A stretch of DNA of 64,000 nucleotides from Dyella amyloliquefaciens (GCF_004296575.1 NZ_SAYT01000001.1:1-64000); one strand, 5' to 3'. Shown: positions 47,655 through 57,613, counted from the first letter of the stretch. Translations and numbers: made by a program. Notes: generated by a model from the letters alone, not told the origin.

Positions 47655-48941
47655 ATGCAGCCGAACGCCACGACCGTAGTCAACCTGGCCAGGCTGTCGC
47701 TGGACACGGCGCAGCTGCTGCTGTTCTCTCCCCAGGAGAGCAGCGCACAGCGCTATGCCGCACGTTTGCGTCATCTGGTGACTCTGTCGTGGTGTGACAG
47801 CCAGCGCTTCGCGAACAGCAGGCAAGCCCTGGATGCACGCACCACCAACCTCGTGCTGCTGGACTTCTCCGCCGAACACGCGGACAACTCGATACAGCTT
47901 GCCCGTCAACTGGTCTCGCTCGACCCCGCCCTGCTGCTGGTGGGTATGGGTGTGGCAACCGCAAACCGTGGCGCCGGTGTGTTGGCTGCCATGCGCGCGG
48001 GCCTGAAAGAATTCATCGATATCGATGCCGCGGATGAGGTGGTGCTTGGCCAGCTCCGGCAGCTCATGGAGCAGGCGAGACACCGGCGCAGCGAAATGCC
48101 GACAGCGTCTTCGAGGCGCGGTCAGCTGGTGCTGGTGTGCGGCGTAAGGCCCGGACTGGGCTCCAGCACACTGTCGGCACATCTCGCCGCCACCGCATCT
48201 GCGGCCTCATCCAGTGAATCCCCGGGTATGTCCAACAACATACTGGTGCTCGACCTCGGGCATTCTTCCGGCGACGTCGGACTCTATCTCGGCGTGCATG
48301 GCGAGTTCCACTTCGATGACGCCGTGCGCCATGCAGACCGCCTCGATGCCACGCTGATGCGCACCGCGGTGGGCCGCCACGGTAGCGGCGCATCCGTGCT
48401 TGGCCTTCCGCTGGACCGCGATGCGGCGGATGTCGGTGGCAGCGAAGCCCTGCCGCTGCTGGAGCGGCTGTTGTCGATGTACGACGTGGTGCTGTGCGAC
48501 TTCGATGTTCGTGCGCTGGCCGTGGCGGGCGCAGGGCTGGTGCAGGTTGCAGATGAGATCTGGCTGATCGGCGACCAGGCCGTCGGCTCGATGGTGGCTC
48601 TGGATAGCTGCCTGCGGCAGCTTGAGCGGGCGGCTGCTCGCGACATGCGCGTATCGCTGGTCGTGAATCGCTACGACGAAGCCTGCGGCATCAGCGGTGC
48701 GCACATGGCCGAGCGCTTCAACCTGCCATTACTCGCCACGTTGCCCGAGCGTTCGCGCCCGTTGCGGTCCAGTGCCAATCAAGGCGTTCTGCTTCACGAA
48801 GCGGTCCCCGCCGACCCCTATATACGTGCGCTACGGCCGTTGCTGTCGCGACTACGCCTGCCGGTAAAGCAAGCTGTCAGCGCGCCCCATTGGAAAGTCT
48901 GGTTCAACCGGTTCAAGGGATCATCATGGAAACGCCACTGA
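47655..48941 (+). CDS. tadZ: Tad pilus localisation protein TadZ/CpaE
   Basis: This 428-residue ParA/MinD-like protein has an N-terminal receiver-like domain (to about 135) and a P-loop fold. The Walker A position reads VCGVRPGLGSSTLSA and lacks the usual lysine, as known for several TadZ proteins. The switch aspartate lies in LVLDLGHSSGDVGLYLG. TadZ marks the pole where the pilus is built. It overlaps tadA by 16 bases. Confidence 0.88.
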   Translation: MQPNATTVVNLARLSLDTAQLLLFSPQESSAQRYAARLRHLVTLSWCDSQRFANSRQALDARTTNLVLLDFSAEHADNSIQLARQLVSLDPALLLVGMGVATANRGAGVLAAMRAGLKEFIDIDAADEVVLGQLRQLMEQARHRRSEMPTASSRRGQLVLVCGVRPGLGSSTLSAHLAATASAASSSESPGMSNNILVLDLGHSSGDVGLYLGVHGEFHFDDAVRHADRLDATLMRTAVGRHGSGASVLGLPLDRDAADVGGSEALPLLERLLSMYDVVLCDFDVRALAVAGAGLVQVADEIWLIGDQAVGSMVALDSCLRQLERAAARDMRVSLVVNRYDEACGISGAHMAERFNLPLLATLPERSRPLRSSANQGVLLHEAVPADPYIRALRPLLSRLRLPVKQAVSAPHWKVWFNRFKGSSWKRH

Positions 48942-50290
48942 ATAGTTCAGACGCGTCACTCGCCGCTGCGCTGCGTCGCGCCGACATTTCGGCGCGCCTG
49001 GATGCTTCGGACGTTCCCTTCGAGCAGACGCAGCAGTTCCAGGACGTGCTGTCGGCCGCACATGAGTTCTTGCTCAATCGCATCGAAGACCAGCGCATCG
49101 ACCTGTCGTCCTGGGCACGCCAGACCGTCGTCAAGTATGTGGAGACGGAGACCGCCAGCTTCGTGCAGGAGTGGCGCATCCCCGTCAACGAAGCGGAAAT
49201 GCAGAAGGTCGCGGGCGCGCTGGTACGCGAGCTGACCGGCTTCGGTCCGCTCGATGACCTGCTGCAGGAGACCGATGTCGAGGACATCCTCATCAATGGC
49301 CACGAGGATGTGTATGTGTCCCGCGGCGGCGTGCTCGGACGCGAGAACATTCGCTTCGCCGACAACCATCATCTCCTGCGCATCGTGCGCCGTATCCTGG
49401 CGCCGCTGGGACGGCGATTGGACGATTCCAATCCCATGGTCGACGCGCGCCTGCCTAATGGCGGGCGCCTGAACGCGATCATCGAGCCGCTCGCCGTCGG
49501 TGGCCCATGCGTCTCCATCCGAAAGTTCCGCAAGGATCCGTTTACCCCCGACGAGCTGCTCGCGAAGGGCAGCTTCGATCGCGCCATTCGCGCATTCCTT
49601 GAGGCGGCGGTGCTGGGACGATGCAACATCATCGTGTCCGGCGGAACCAGCTCCGGCAAGACCTCGTTGCTCAACGCACTGGCCAGTTTCGTCCCGGCAA
49701 CGGAGCGCGTGATCACGGTGGAAGACACCGCCGAATTATCGCTTCACCATCCGCACGTGGTGCGGCTGGAAAGCCGTCTGGGAAGCTTCGACGGCGAAGG
49801 GGCGGTGAGCATTCGCGACCTCGTGCGCAACAGCCTTCGCATGCGCCCGGATCGCATTGTCGTCGGCGAGGTGCGCGGCAACGAAGTGCTGGAAATGCTG
49901 CAGGCCATGAATACTGGCCACGATGGTTCGATGTCCACCATCCACGCGAACTCGCCGCGTGATGCGCTGTACCGAATGGAAATGCTGGCAGGCTTTGCCG
50001 GCTTCCAGGGCAGCGAGAGCAGCCTGCGTCGACAGATCGCGAGCGCGGTGGATTTCATCATCCAGATCGGACGACTAGGCAATGGGAGGCGCGTCGTGCA
50101 ATCCATCTGCGAGGTGACGGGCGTTGGCGACAACGTGATCACCACGCAGGACATGTATCGGCACGAGTCCTTCGTCGACCGTGACGGGCGTGATACGGAT
50201 CGCTGGATGGGCCTGGGCTTGCAGCCGCATACCACCAAGCTCGAACCGTTCCGCCAGTTCCTGCGCCAGGCGAGCGGCTCGCTGCTATGA
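48926..50290 (+). CDS. tadA: Tad pilus ATPase TadA/CpaF
   Basis: This 454-residue secretion ATPase of the CpaF group has an N-terminal helical domain, then TGFGPLDDLL and DVEDILINGHEDVYV. Walker A is GGTSSGKTSLLNAL and Walker B lies in RIVVGEVRGNEVLEML. A His-box segment GHDGSMSTIHANSP is present. It powers pilus assembly. The start METPLNS (48926) is preceded by AAGGGA and lies inside the tadZ end. The stop overlaps tadB (ATGA). Confidence 0.95.
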   Translation: METPLNSSDASLAAALRRADISARLDASDVPFEQTQQFQDVLSAAHEFLLNRIEDQRIDLSSWARQTVVKYVETETASFVQEWRIPVNEAEMQKVAGALVRELTGFGPLDDLLQETDVEDILINGHEDVYVSRGGVLGRENIRFADNHHLLRIVRRILAPLGRRLDDSNPMVDARLPNGGRLNAIIEPLAVGGPCVSIRKFRKDPFTPDELLAKGSFDRAIRAFLEAAVLGRCNIIVSGGTSSGKTSLLNALASFVPATERVITVEDTAELSLHHPHVVRLESRLGSFDGEGAVSIRDLVRNSLRMRPDRIVVGEVRGNEVLEMLQAMNTGHDGSMSTIHANSPRDALYRMEMLAGFAGFQGSESSLRRQIASAVDFIIQIGRLGNGRRVVQSICEVTGVGDNVITTQDMYRHESFVDRDGRDTDRWMGLGLQPHTTKLEPFRQFLRQASGSLL

Positions 50291-51213
50291 CCCAGGTGTT
50301 GGCGCTCGCCAGCCTCGCCCTGATCCTGCTCGCGGTCGCGATCGACCTGTGGTGGGGAAGCGCGCTGCGTCTGCAGCAGCGCAAGAGCATGGACCATATC
50401 GATGCCAGGCTAGGCAGCCGCGCCATAAGCGAAGCACGCCCGGTCGTTGCGCCGGCCGTGCCGGTCGCTCAGGGCCTGCGTCAGCGCATGGATGAATTCC
50501 TGTTGGAGGCGGCGCTACCTGCAGGCCGACGCATCTATGTCGCGCTGGTTTCGCCTGGCGTGTTGCTGACCGTGCTGGCGTGGTGGCGCATTGGCAGCGC
50601 CCTTGCGATGCCGCTGATCGGTGGCGTCTATACGGCCGCGATGTGGCTATGGTTGCGTCGCCGCGCCGAGCAGCAGCGGCGACAGATGGTTGGCCAGCTG
50701 CCCGACTTTCTCGACGGCATGATCCGCCTGACGAGCGTAGGCAACAGCCTGCCCATGGCATTCCAGAGTGCGGCGAAGTCGATGAGTGCCCCTCTTCGCG
50801 GCGTGCTCGACCGTACGTTGCTGTCCATGCATGCCGGCGTCGATCTCGACCAGGCACTGGCGACGGCGTCCCGCCCGTATGCACTGGAGGAGCTGTCGTT
50901 GCTTCATTCCGTGCTCGGTGTCGGCATCCGCGTGGGCGGTCGCGCCGATCACATCCTGCAGCGCATGAGCGACTTCATGCGCGATCACGCACACGCCCGC
51001 AGCGAATTGCACGCCATTACATCGGAAACGCGGATGTCCGCCTGGGTACTGGGTCTGCTTCCGCTGGCGGTGTCCGCGCTGATGATGCTGGTGGATCCGG
51101 CATTTTTCTCGCCGATGTTCACGCAGCCGTTGGGTCACAAGCTGTTCGCGATTGCATTGGGCCTTGAAGCGGGTGGCGCTGTCCTGCTGTATCGCCAGGC
51201 CAGGTCGCTGTAG
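50287..51213 (+). CDS. tadB: Tad pilus inner-membrane protein TadB
   Basis: This 308-residue GspF-domain protein has hydrophobic helices near the N-terminus, near 95-130 and at the C-terminus. The GspF motif region reads LPDFLDGMIRLTSVGNSLPMAFQ. It forms the inner-membrane platform with TadC and interacts with TadA. The start overlaps the tadA stop. Confidence 0.92.
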   Translation: MTQVLALASLALILLAVAIDLWWGSALRLQQRKSMDHIDARLGSRAISEARPVVAPAVPVAQGLRQRMDEFLLEAALPAGRRIYVALVSPGVLLTVLAWWRIGSALAMPLIGGVYTAAMWLWLRRRAEQQRRQMVGQLPDFLDGMIRLTSVGNSLPMAFQSAAKSMSAPLRGVLDRTLLSMHAGVDLDQALATASRPYALEELSLLHSVLGVGIRVGGRADHILQRMSDFMRDHAHARSELHAITSETRMSAWVLGLLPLAVSALMMLVDPAFFSPMFTQPLGHKLFAIALGLEAGGAVLLYRQARSL

Positions 51214-51249
51214 CGCCATGGAAAAGACACTCCGCATGAGGAGCACGCC

Positions 51250-52203
51250 ATGAGCAAGGATTGGATCCTTGGATGCGCGGCTGCGTGCCTCCTGGCCGGG
51301 CTGGCGCTGTTTGCCATCAGCGCCTGGCGGAGTCTTGGACGTCGCCGCCGGGAATCGCGTGTGATCGACCGCGCGTTGGCCGGACCGATGATGGCTGTTC
51401 GCGGGGAGGGCGTGGCGAAGGAAGAGGGCAACTGGCGCCAACGCCTGCTTGAGGCGATCCAGGCCTTGGGGGAGCGTTTCGGCAAGGGGCGGCTGGGACA
51501 GGCGCTGCTCACTGCTGAAGACCGCCTGCTGCTAGGTCAGATCAACCGCAACACGCCGCAAGGCCGTGCCATCTTCCTCGGCCTGCGGTTGGCACTGGCT
51601 GTAGCCACCCCGCTGCCCGCACTGCTGTGGTTCCGGCCGGGTGGGTTCAATGTGATCGTGGTCTGCATTGGTGCGGCGGCGTTCGGATTGATCGCGCCCA
51701 AGCTGCTGCTGGACGCCATGGCGAAGCGGCTGCGCAAGCGTGCGGAGGACGAGCTTCCCTTGCTGGTCGACCTCATGCGCCTGCTGCAGGGCGTCGGCTT
51801 CAGCGTGGACCAGAGCCTTCAAGTGGTGAGCGATCGGTTCCAGGCGCCGCTGCCGCTGTTGTCCCGCGAGATTCGTGAAGCCAACGTCGCCTACGCTCAC
51901 GGCCGCAATCGCATGCAGTCGCTACGTCGGCTATGCGAGTTCGGGTGCGATGGCCTGCAGGGGTTCGTGCAGATCCTGGTGCAGGTGCATGAGCACGGGG
52001 GTGCGGTGCAGGAGCCCCTGCGCCAGTTCGTGGATCGGCTGCGTGAGCAGCGCAAGCTGCGCATGAAAGAACAGAGTGGCAAGCTCTCGGTGAAGATGAC
52101 CATCGTGATGATGCTCACCCTGCTGCCAGCACTGATGCTGGTGCTGGCCGGTCCCGCCGTGATCTCCCTGATCGGCACCATGACCAAGCTCAAGGTGCAT
52201 TGA
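51250..52203 (+). CDS. tadC: Tad pilus inner-membrane protein TadC
   Basis: This 317-residue second GspF-domain platform protein has N-terminal helix LGCAAACLLAGLALFAISAW, a middle helix pair (about 110-150), the GspF motif ELPLLVDLMRLLQGVGFSVD and a C-terminal helix (KMTIVMMLTLLPALMLVLAG). It pairs with TadB. It begins 36 bases after tadB. Confidence 0.92.
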   Translation: MSKDWILGCAAACLLAGLALFAISAWRSLGRRRRESRVIDRALAGPMMAVRGEGVAKEEGNWRQRLLEAIQALGERFGKGRLGQALLTAEDRLLLGQINRNTPQGRAIFLGLRLALAVATPLPALLWFRPGGFNVIVVCIGAAAFGLIAPKLLLDAMAKRLRKRAEDELPLLVDLMRLLQGVGFSVDQSLQVVSDRFQAPLPLLSREIREANVAYAHGRNRMQSLRRLCEFGCDGLQGFVQILVQVHEHGGAVQEPLRQFVDRLREQRKLRMKEQSGKLSVKMTIVMMLTLLPALMLVLAGPAVISLIGTMTKLKVH

Positions 52204-52205
52204 CG

Positions 52206-53030
52206 ATGGCCATGTTCGTGACGCGCCAAGCCTGGATCTCGTTTGTCATCGCCGTGACGGCGTTGCTCGGCGGCTGCAGCAAGACCATCGGCGGATATCC
52301 CAATCATGCCCCGGAGCCCTCGCTGGTCGCGCCCGCAACCGCGAGCCACGACGACAAGGCGATGTACATGGATCTGGTGCGGCAGATGCAGCAGCAGGGC
52401 GCGTACTACGCATCGCTGGCGCACATCGATGCTTACCGGCAGCGCTACGGCGATACGCCTGAGCTGCGCAGGCGTCAGGCCGATGCGCTGAGAGAGACAG
52501 GCCAGCATGACGCGGCACGCGAGATCTATCACGGTCTGCTTCATGGCGACCAGGCTGCGCCGGCATGGCATGGCCTGGGACTGATCGAAGCGCAGGCCGG
52601 TCACGATGCGGCGGCCGACGAGGCGCTCCTCAAGGCTTCCAAGCTGGAGCCGGTCAACGCGGCTTATCTCAGCGACCTTGGTTTTGCACGCCTGTGCGCG
52701 GGCCGTTACGACGAGGCGCAGGCTCCCTTGGCGATGGCTGCCGAGCTGGACCCGTCCAATCCCAAGGTAGTTTCCAATCTTGCCCTGTGGGCGTTGCTCA
52801 CCGGCGACTCGACGCGCGCCGACGCGATCATGCAGCGCGCATCGCTTCCGCCTTCGAGCCGTGCGGGCGTGCGCCAGCTTGCGCTCGAACTCGGTGATCG
52901 TCATCGCCAAGCAACCAGTTCGGTCAGCGGCACTTCGACCACAACCGGCGGCACGCAGCGCGCTGGCGAGGTGCCTGCCAGCATGTTGCAGCGGTTCACT
53001 CCCCTTGCCAACCAAGAGGCCCGGCCATGA
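52206..53030 (+). CDS. tadD: TadD-like TPR lipoprotein
   Basis: This 274-residue lipoprotein has Cys24 in LLGGC. Residues 80-200 hold about three TPR units (PAWHGLGLIEAQAGHDAAADEALL, NAAYLSDLGFARLCAGRYDEAQAPL, NPKVVSNLALWALLTGDSTRAD). TadD is thought to help place or stabilise the secretin. I use ATG 52206; TTG at 52200 is the longer option. Confidence 0.88.
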   Translation: MAMFVTRQAWISFVIAVTALLGGCSKTIGGYPNHAPEPSLVAPATASHDDKAMYMDLVRQMQQQGAYYASLAHIDAYRQRYGDTPELRRRQADALRETGQHDAAREIYHGLLHGDQAAPAWHGLGLIEAQAGHDAAADEALLKASKLEPVNAAYLSDLGFARLCAGRYDEAQAPLAMAAELDPSNPKVVSNLALWALLTGDSTRADAIMQRASLPPSSRAGVRQLALELGDRHRQATSSVSGTSTTTGGTQRAGEVPASMLQRFTPLANQEARP

Positions 53031-53416
53031 GCCAGACCCTACGTATCCTCAGTCGTCGCGGTGTGTTTGCTGCGTTTGCGGCGCTGCTCGCGCTGCCAGC
53101 AGCGGCCCAACAGAGCCCGATCACCGGACGAATGCTTGATGCCGCGCCTGCGCCGGCTGCAGCACAGGAGCCATCCGTCCCCGCCACCCCTGCCGCGCCG
53201 ACCGATACGGACAGTGCGGACCGTAGCGTCACACGGCAATTGCTGCGCATGCAGGCCGAAGGGCAGCACGCGGGCAAAGCGTTGCCCATTACGGGAGCCG
53301 AGGCATCGGCGAGCTACTCGCGTTACCTGAAGAGCTTCGAGCATCCCATCCCGGCCTTTTACACAACGAACGTGTCCGGCAACAAGAACGCATCGGGCAC
53401 GGCCGGCGCGCAGTGA
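53027..53416 (+). CDS. DUF3613 protein of the Tad locus
   Basis: This 129-residue exported protein has a signal peptide ending LPAAAQ. The C-terminal part matches the DUF3613 pattern (RSVTRQLLRMQAEGQHAG, then ASYSRYLKSFEHPIPAFY). The family is found in Tad loci of beta- and gammaproteobacteria, but its function is unknown. It overlaps the tadD stop by four bases and the tadG start follows directly. Confidence 0.8.
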   Translation: MSQTLRILSRRGVFAAFAALLALPAAAQQSPITGRMLDAAPAPAAAQEPSVPATPAAPTDTDSADRSVTRQLLRMQAEGQHAGKALPITGAEASASYSRYLKSFEHPIPAFYTTNVSGNKNASGTAGAQ

Positions 53417-55533
53417 CGGATATGCCGGCCAGCATGGTCTTCAGGGGCCGGCGTCGCATGACGCAGCGAGGCAGCATGGCGGTCGCCATGCTGCTGCTGA
53501 TGCTTGGCCTGGTCACCATGCTCGGCCTGCTCGGCGTCGGCTATGTCTATTGGGCAAGGCGCGACGCGCAGAAGGTCGCCGACCTTGCCTCGCTGGCCGG
53601 TGCGCAAATGCCCACCGCGTGTGCTGCTAACAATCAGGACAATACGGCTGCGCGCGGCAACGCACAAATCGAGAATGGCTTCAGCCAGCAACTGGCGATC
53701 AGCTGTGGCACCTGGGATCCGGTGGCCAACGCGGGGACTCCCGATCATTTCGCCGCGCCGCCCGGCGCGCAGGCGCCCAATGCCGTGAAGGTCGTGGCCA
53801 CCCGTGCGACTGCCGGTCAGGGCCCGGGCTCGTTGTTGCCCAGTGTCAGCGCGACCGCGGTGTCCGCCGCACAACCGCCCATTGCTGTTTTCTCCGTAAG
53901 CGGCGCGCTCGCACAGGTCAACGGCAGCGGCTTATTGAGCCAGGCGCTCACGGGCATCGGCCTGCCACTCACCGGCACATCACTGGTGAGCTATGACGGA
54001 CTTGCCAATGTGACGATCACGCCCGCAGGCCTGCTGCAGCAGCTGGGCGTGAGCGTGCCGGCCGACATCACGGTCGGTGGCCTCAATGCGTTGCTCGCGT
54101 CACAACTGCAGGCCCATGCATTGATCGATGTGCTCGATGCCACGGTCAAGGCCGCAGGGCGCCAGGATCTGCTAGGCGCCGACGTGTCGCTGGTCAATGC
54201 CATCAACGCCAGCCTGGGCACGAATGCCGGCAACGTGGCGCTGGGTTCCACCAACGGTGCAGGTGGTCTGTTCGCGCAGATTGTGGCTCCCGATTCGGCG
54301 GCGCAGTCGGCGCTCAATGCGCAAGTCAATGCGCTGCAGCTCATCATCACCGCCATTGGCGTCGCCACAGGCGATCACGCCGTCGGCGTCGATGTCGCGA
54401 CGCCGTCGGGTGGCATCTTCGGTGCGCTCAACGTGACTGCGAAAACGCGTGTGATCGAGCCGCCGGCCATCGGTATCGGCGGCATTGGCACCACGGCTTA
54501 CTCGGCACAGCTGCGCACTTTCCTTGAGTTGAAGTTCGACAGCGGCGGGATTCCCGTGGTCGGCTCACTGCTCAACCCGCTGGCGCGAATCTCGCTCGAT
54601 GTGCCACTTGCCATCGACCTGGTCAATGCACAGGCCACGCTCACTGACCTGTGCGATGGACTCGATAGCCAGGGACGACCGCAGGCCGTGCTGGCAGTGG
54701 ACTCCAGCGTGCTTCAGATGTGCGTCGGCAACTTCACCGCGGCCAATGCATTCTCAACCAGCGGTAGCTGCAGTTCGATTCCCGGAGCGAGCAGCCCGGC
54801 TTCCTTGCTCGCAGTGAGTGCCGCAGGCAAGCCGTTGCTCACTCTCAATAGCGCACTGACGCTTTCCCCACTGACATCGAGTGGCACCGGGGCCCTGTAT
54901 CCCGGCCAGAGCAAGAACATTCCCGATGGCGGGACATCACTTGCCGTGGGTACGGCCGTCAACAATCTCATGACGGCCTTGACGATTGCCCTCACGACGC
55001 AAGGAACCCCAGGCAATAGTTCACAGACCTCCGGCGCGTTGGCGCAGGATTTGTGGAACGCCACGGCGGGTTCGTCACCACTCAACCTGACGCGGCTTAG
55101 CCAGGCGCTCACCCAGCTGCAGAGCGCCTCACAGGGGCTGCAAGGGTTGCTGGGTAACGATGTCGGTTCAGTCGCCACGATCCTTGGCAGCGCGCTCAGT
55201 CTCAACGTGCCGTCACTGCTGGGTGGTGTCGCCGGGTTGTTGGGCAATACAGGCAGCGCCCTTGGACAGGTGGCCAGCACTTTGGGGTGCACGGTCAGCG
55301 ACACTGCATGCGTCAGCGCCATCCAGGGCGCCATGGCTGGTAACAGTGGAACGGTATCCAATGCCTATGTGGCCTTGCTCGGTTTTGTTGCGCAGACGCT
55401 GCAGGGGCCACTCAACGCAGTCGGCACGCAAATGCTGACACCACTGCTAAGGGACACGCTGGGGCTCAGTCTCGGCGTGAGCACCGTGACACTACACGGG
55501 CTGCAGTGCCATCGAGCGCAGCTGGTCTACTAG
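53413..55533 (+). CDS. tadG: TadG-like Tad pilus protein
   Basis: This 706-residue protein has an N-terminal membrane helix after a basic leader (RRRMTQRGSMAVAMLLLMLGL), as in TadG, and a short VADLASLAGAQMP segment typical of Flp-assembly TadG/DUF2134 proteins. The long periplasmic or surface part is rich in Gly, Ala, Val, Leu and Ser, without known domains. It starts at GTG 53413 overlapping the DUF3613 stop; ATG 53422 is the alternative. The length is large for a TadG, so it may have an extra adhesive part. Confidence 0.78.
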   Translation: MTDMPASMVFRGRRRMTQRGSMAVAMLLLMLGLVTMLGLLGVGYVYWARRDAQKVADLASLAGAQMPTACAANNQDNTAARGNAQIENGFSQQLAISCGTWDPVANAGTPDHFAAPPGAQAPNAVKVVATRATAGQGPGSLLPSVSATAVSAAQPPIAVFSVSGALAQVNGSGLLSQALTGIGLPLTGTSLVSYDGLANVTITPAGLLQQLGVSVPADITVGGLNALLASQLQAHALIDVLDATVKAAGRQDLLGADVSLVNAINASLGTNAGNVALGSTNGAGGLFAQIVAPDSAAQSALNAQVNALQLIITAIGVATGDHAVGVDVATPSGGIFGALNVTAKTRVIEPPAIGIGGIGTTAYSAQLRTFLELKFDSGGIPVVGSLLNPLARISLDVPLAIDLVNAQATLTDLCDGLDSQGRPQAVLAVDSSVLQMCVGNFTAANAFSTSGSCSSIPGASSPASLLAVSAAGKPLLTLNSALTLSPLTSSGTGALYPGQSKNIPDGGTSLAVGTAVNNLMTALTIALTTQGTPGNSSQTSGALAQDLWNATAGSSPLNLTRLSQALTQLQSASQGLQGLLGNDVGSVATILGSALSLNVPSLLGGVAGLLGNTGSALGQVASTLGCTVSDTACVSAIQGAMAGNSGTVSNAYVALLGFVAQTLQGPLNAVGTQMLTPLLRDTLGLSLGVSTVTLHGLQCHRAQLVY

Positions 55534-55658
55534 TCGATGTCACTTATTGATCACAAGCAAAAAAGCCGGATCGGTGGCCATGCCAAGGGCCTTCGAGAAG
55601 CAACGCGGCATCGCTTCAACACATGCCGAGGCGCCAAGCAAAACCTAGGGGGAATGGG

Positions 55659-56372
55659 ATGAAGGCAATGATTCGTAAAGTGGGCCTGCGACGGATGTCT
55701 TTGGCGATGGGATCGATGGTGCTGATGGCAACAGCCGCATGCGCGAGCTCGCCCTTGTCGGGCAACATTCCATCACCTGCGTCGTCCAGCAACGAGAGCA
55801 AAGTGCCCGCCAGCATGGTGGACAGCCTCAGGCAGCTGATTGATACGCACCAGCTCACCGAGGTGCGTACCACTTACAACAGCACGTATGGCTCGAGCTT
55901 GCTGTTCCGTGCGGACACGCTCGGGTACTACGTGGTCCTGTTCCACGGCAAGGAGTTCTGGCGTGTGATCCAGACGGACTCGTTCGAGCAGGCGGAGACG
56001 CTTTACCGCACATTTGTTGCGCAGACGCAGACGCTCGGTGAAGTCGAGATCGACGCCATGCGCCTGAATGCGGGCAAGAAGTATGCTGAGAAGATGATTG
56101 CGTTGAACGAGCAGCGCCTCCGCACGTTACAGAAGGATGCCAGCAATCAGCAGCAACAGGCCCAACAGGTGGCCGAGCAGCAGGAACAGGCCCGCCAGCA
56201 GGCAGCATCGCTCACTAGTGATCTGCATAACACGACGGCCCAGCTGGATGCTGTGAAGCAGCAGATCCATGCACTGGAGGCGATGGAGTCCAACCCCAAT
56301 CTCGTACTGCCGAAGCCGGCACCGACCTCGACGGAGTCGCCGGCACCCATCGACCCGCCACCTTCGCATTGA
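55659..56372 (+). CDS. DUF2968 lipoprotein
   Basis: This 237-residue protein has a lipoprotein signal (Cys28 in TAAC). Residues 50-125 fit DUF2968 (LTEVRTTYNSTYGSSLLFR, ADTLGYYVVLFHGKEFWRVI, QAETLYRTF). A Gln-rich coiled coil (about 145-210) and a Pro/Ser tail follow. The family is small and uncharacterised, and I know it from Burkholderia-like genomes. It lies 125 bases after tadG and before the operon hairpin, so it may be the last gene of the tad transcript. Confidence 0.8.
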   Translation: MKAMIRKVGLRRMSLAMGSMVLMATAACASSPLSGNIPSPASSSNESKVPASMVDSLRQLIDTHQLTEVRTTYNSTYGSSLLFRADTLGYYVVLFHGKEFWRVIQTDSFEQAETLYRTFVAQTQTLGEVEIDAMRLNAGKKYAEKMIALNEQRLRTLQKDASNQQQQAQQVAEQQEQARQQAASLTSDLHNTTAQLDAVKQQIHALEAMESNPNLVLPKPAPTSTESPAPIDPPPSH

Positions 56373-56376
56373 CACG

Positions 56377-56407
56377 TTGCGGCCGGCATCGCCGGTGCCG
56401 GCCGCAA
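56377..56407 (+). terminator. Terminator-like hairpin at the end of the tad locus
   Basis: TTGCGGCCGGCA and TGCCGGCCGCAA form a 12-bp perfect stem with a 7-base loop directly after the DUF2968 stop. The following T-run (GTCTTTC) is weak, so termination may be incomplete. Confidence 0.65.
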
Positions 56408-56655
56408 GTCTTTCAAGTCGAGTGTCTGGACGAGCCATCGTTGCCGTGCGATGCGGGTCTGCAGGCCGTTTGCGCTGTTTCTACATGTTTTACGTAGATG
56501 GTGGCGGTCTACTACCCAACACTGCTTCTCAAACCGACGATTCCTCAGACCCATCGTCAGTGCGGAAGCAAGCCTCGACAGGCTAGGCAGTTTCAACGGC
56601 GGGGCGAAGCGTCCCACCGTCGCACTGGTCGATCCACGCACGTGATCGCTTACCA

Positions 56656-57591
56656 GTGCCTCCCTTGCCCAGCCTCTACACGGCGTTCCCCAACTTCAAC
56701 ATGGTGGCGGTCCCGCTGGGTGCCGACCAGCACGGCATCGATCTCCGGTTTCACCGGTGCGGGGGCCACGTTGCACTCGTCCTGAAAGCCCATGCGCCGA
56801 TACAGTGCCGGTTCCGCCTGCCCCAGGGGCATGTCTTGGTGGGGCACACGCACCGAGCGGGGTCGAGGAGCCGTCTGGATGGCGCCGCATTGACGACAGG
56901 CTCTTCGTTCACCGTCTTTCCGAAACATGACTGCGACATCATTTTCGGGAAGGGTACGAGCGCGAGCATCGTGCTTACTTCGATCGATGCGTGGATCGAT
57001 CATGGCGATGCGCGGCGACTCGCTTTATCGCTGGGAAGTCGCCCCACATGGTCTGCATCCCACGCGCTCGCTGACGCGTCCTTGGGCGAGGCACATGAAG
57101 ATGTTCAGCGATCGGCATTGATGCATGCTGGTGATCATCCGGATGAAGGGTTCGATCGACGGATTCAGGAACTTGTCTGCCGCCAGGTGACGGCGAACCT
57201 CAGCGTGACCGACGAAGTCGGTTCGTTACCGACCATCGACCATCGGTGTCGCTATTTCATTTTCAAGCGCGCCCTGGAGTTCATGCTCGACAACCTGCAC
57301 AAGGAAATCTACATCAGCGAATTGTGCGATGCGGCACAGGTGAGCGAGCGCACGCTGCGCTACGCGTTCGAGCATGTAGTGGGACTGTCGCCCACGCGAT
57401 ACCTTTTCTACTTGCGCCTGGGTTCCACCTGCCGGGACCTGATGCTGTCACGCCCGGACCGGGTCTCGGTGGCGTCCGTCGCGCTCAAGCGCGGCATGTG
57501 GGACCTGTCCCGATTTGCCGGCGGTTATCACCGGGTCTTCGGCGAGTATCCCAGCGACACGTTGCGACGACGGCTCGCTGCGGCCGCCTGA
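56656..57591 (+). CDS. AraC-family transcriptional regulator (second of three)
   Basis: This 311-residue regulator has a C-terminal AraC domain (about 205-305). The first HTH reads IYISELCDAAQVSERTLRYAFEHVVG; the second, SVASVALKRGMWDLSRFAGGYHRVFG, is followed by PSDTLRRR. The identity to the regulator at 42497 is obvious by eye across the HTH domain. The N-terminus is unassigned. The start is uncertain: GTG 56656 is the longest option and ATG 56701 also fits. It lies just after the tad locus, mirrored by the first AraC gene before it. Confidence 0.85.
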   Translation: MPPLPSLYTAFPNFNMVAVPLGADQHGIDLRFHRCGGHVALVLKAHAPIQCRFRLPQGHVLVGHTHRAGSRSRLDGAALTTGSSFTVFPKHDCDIIFGKGTSASIVLTSIDAWIDHGDARRLALSLGSRPTWSASHALADASLGEAHEDVQRSALMHAGDHPDEGFDRRIQELVCRQVTANLSVTDEVGSLPTIDHRCRYFIFKRALEFMLDNLHKEIYISELCDAAQVSERTLRYAFEHVVGLSPTRYLFYLRLGSTCRDLMLSRPDRVSVASVALKRGMWDLSRFAGGYHRVFGEYPSDTLRRRLAAAA

Positions 57592-57613
57592 GCAGCGTTG
57601 GGTCGTCAGCCCA

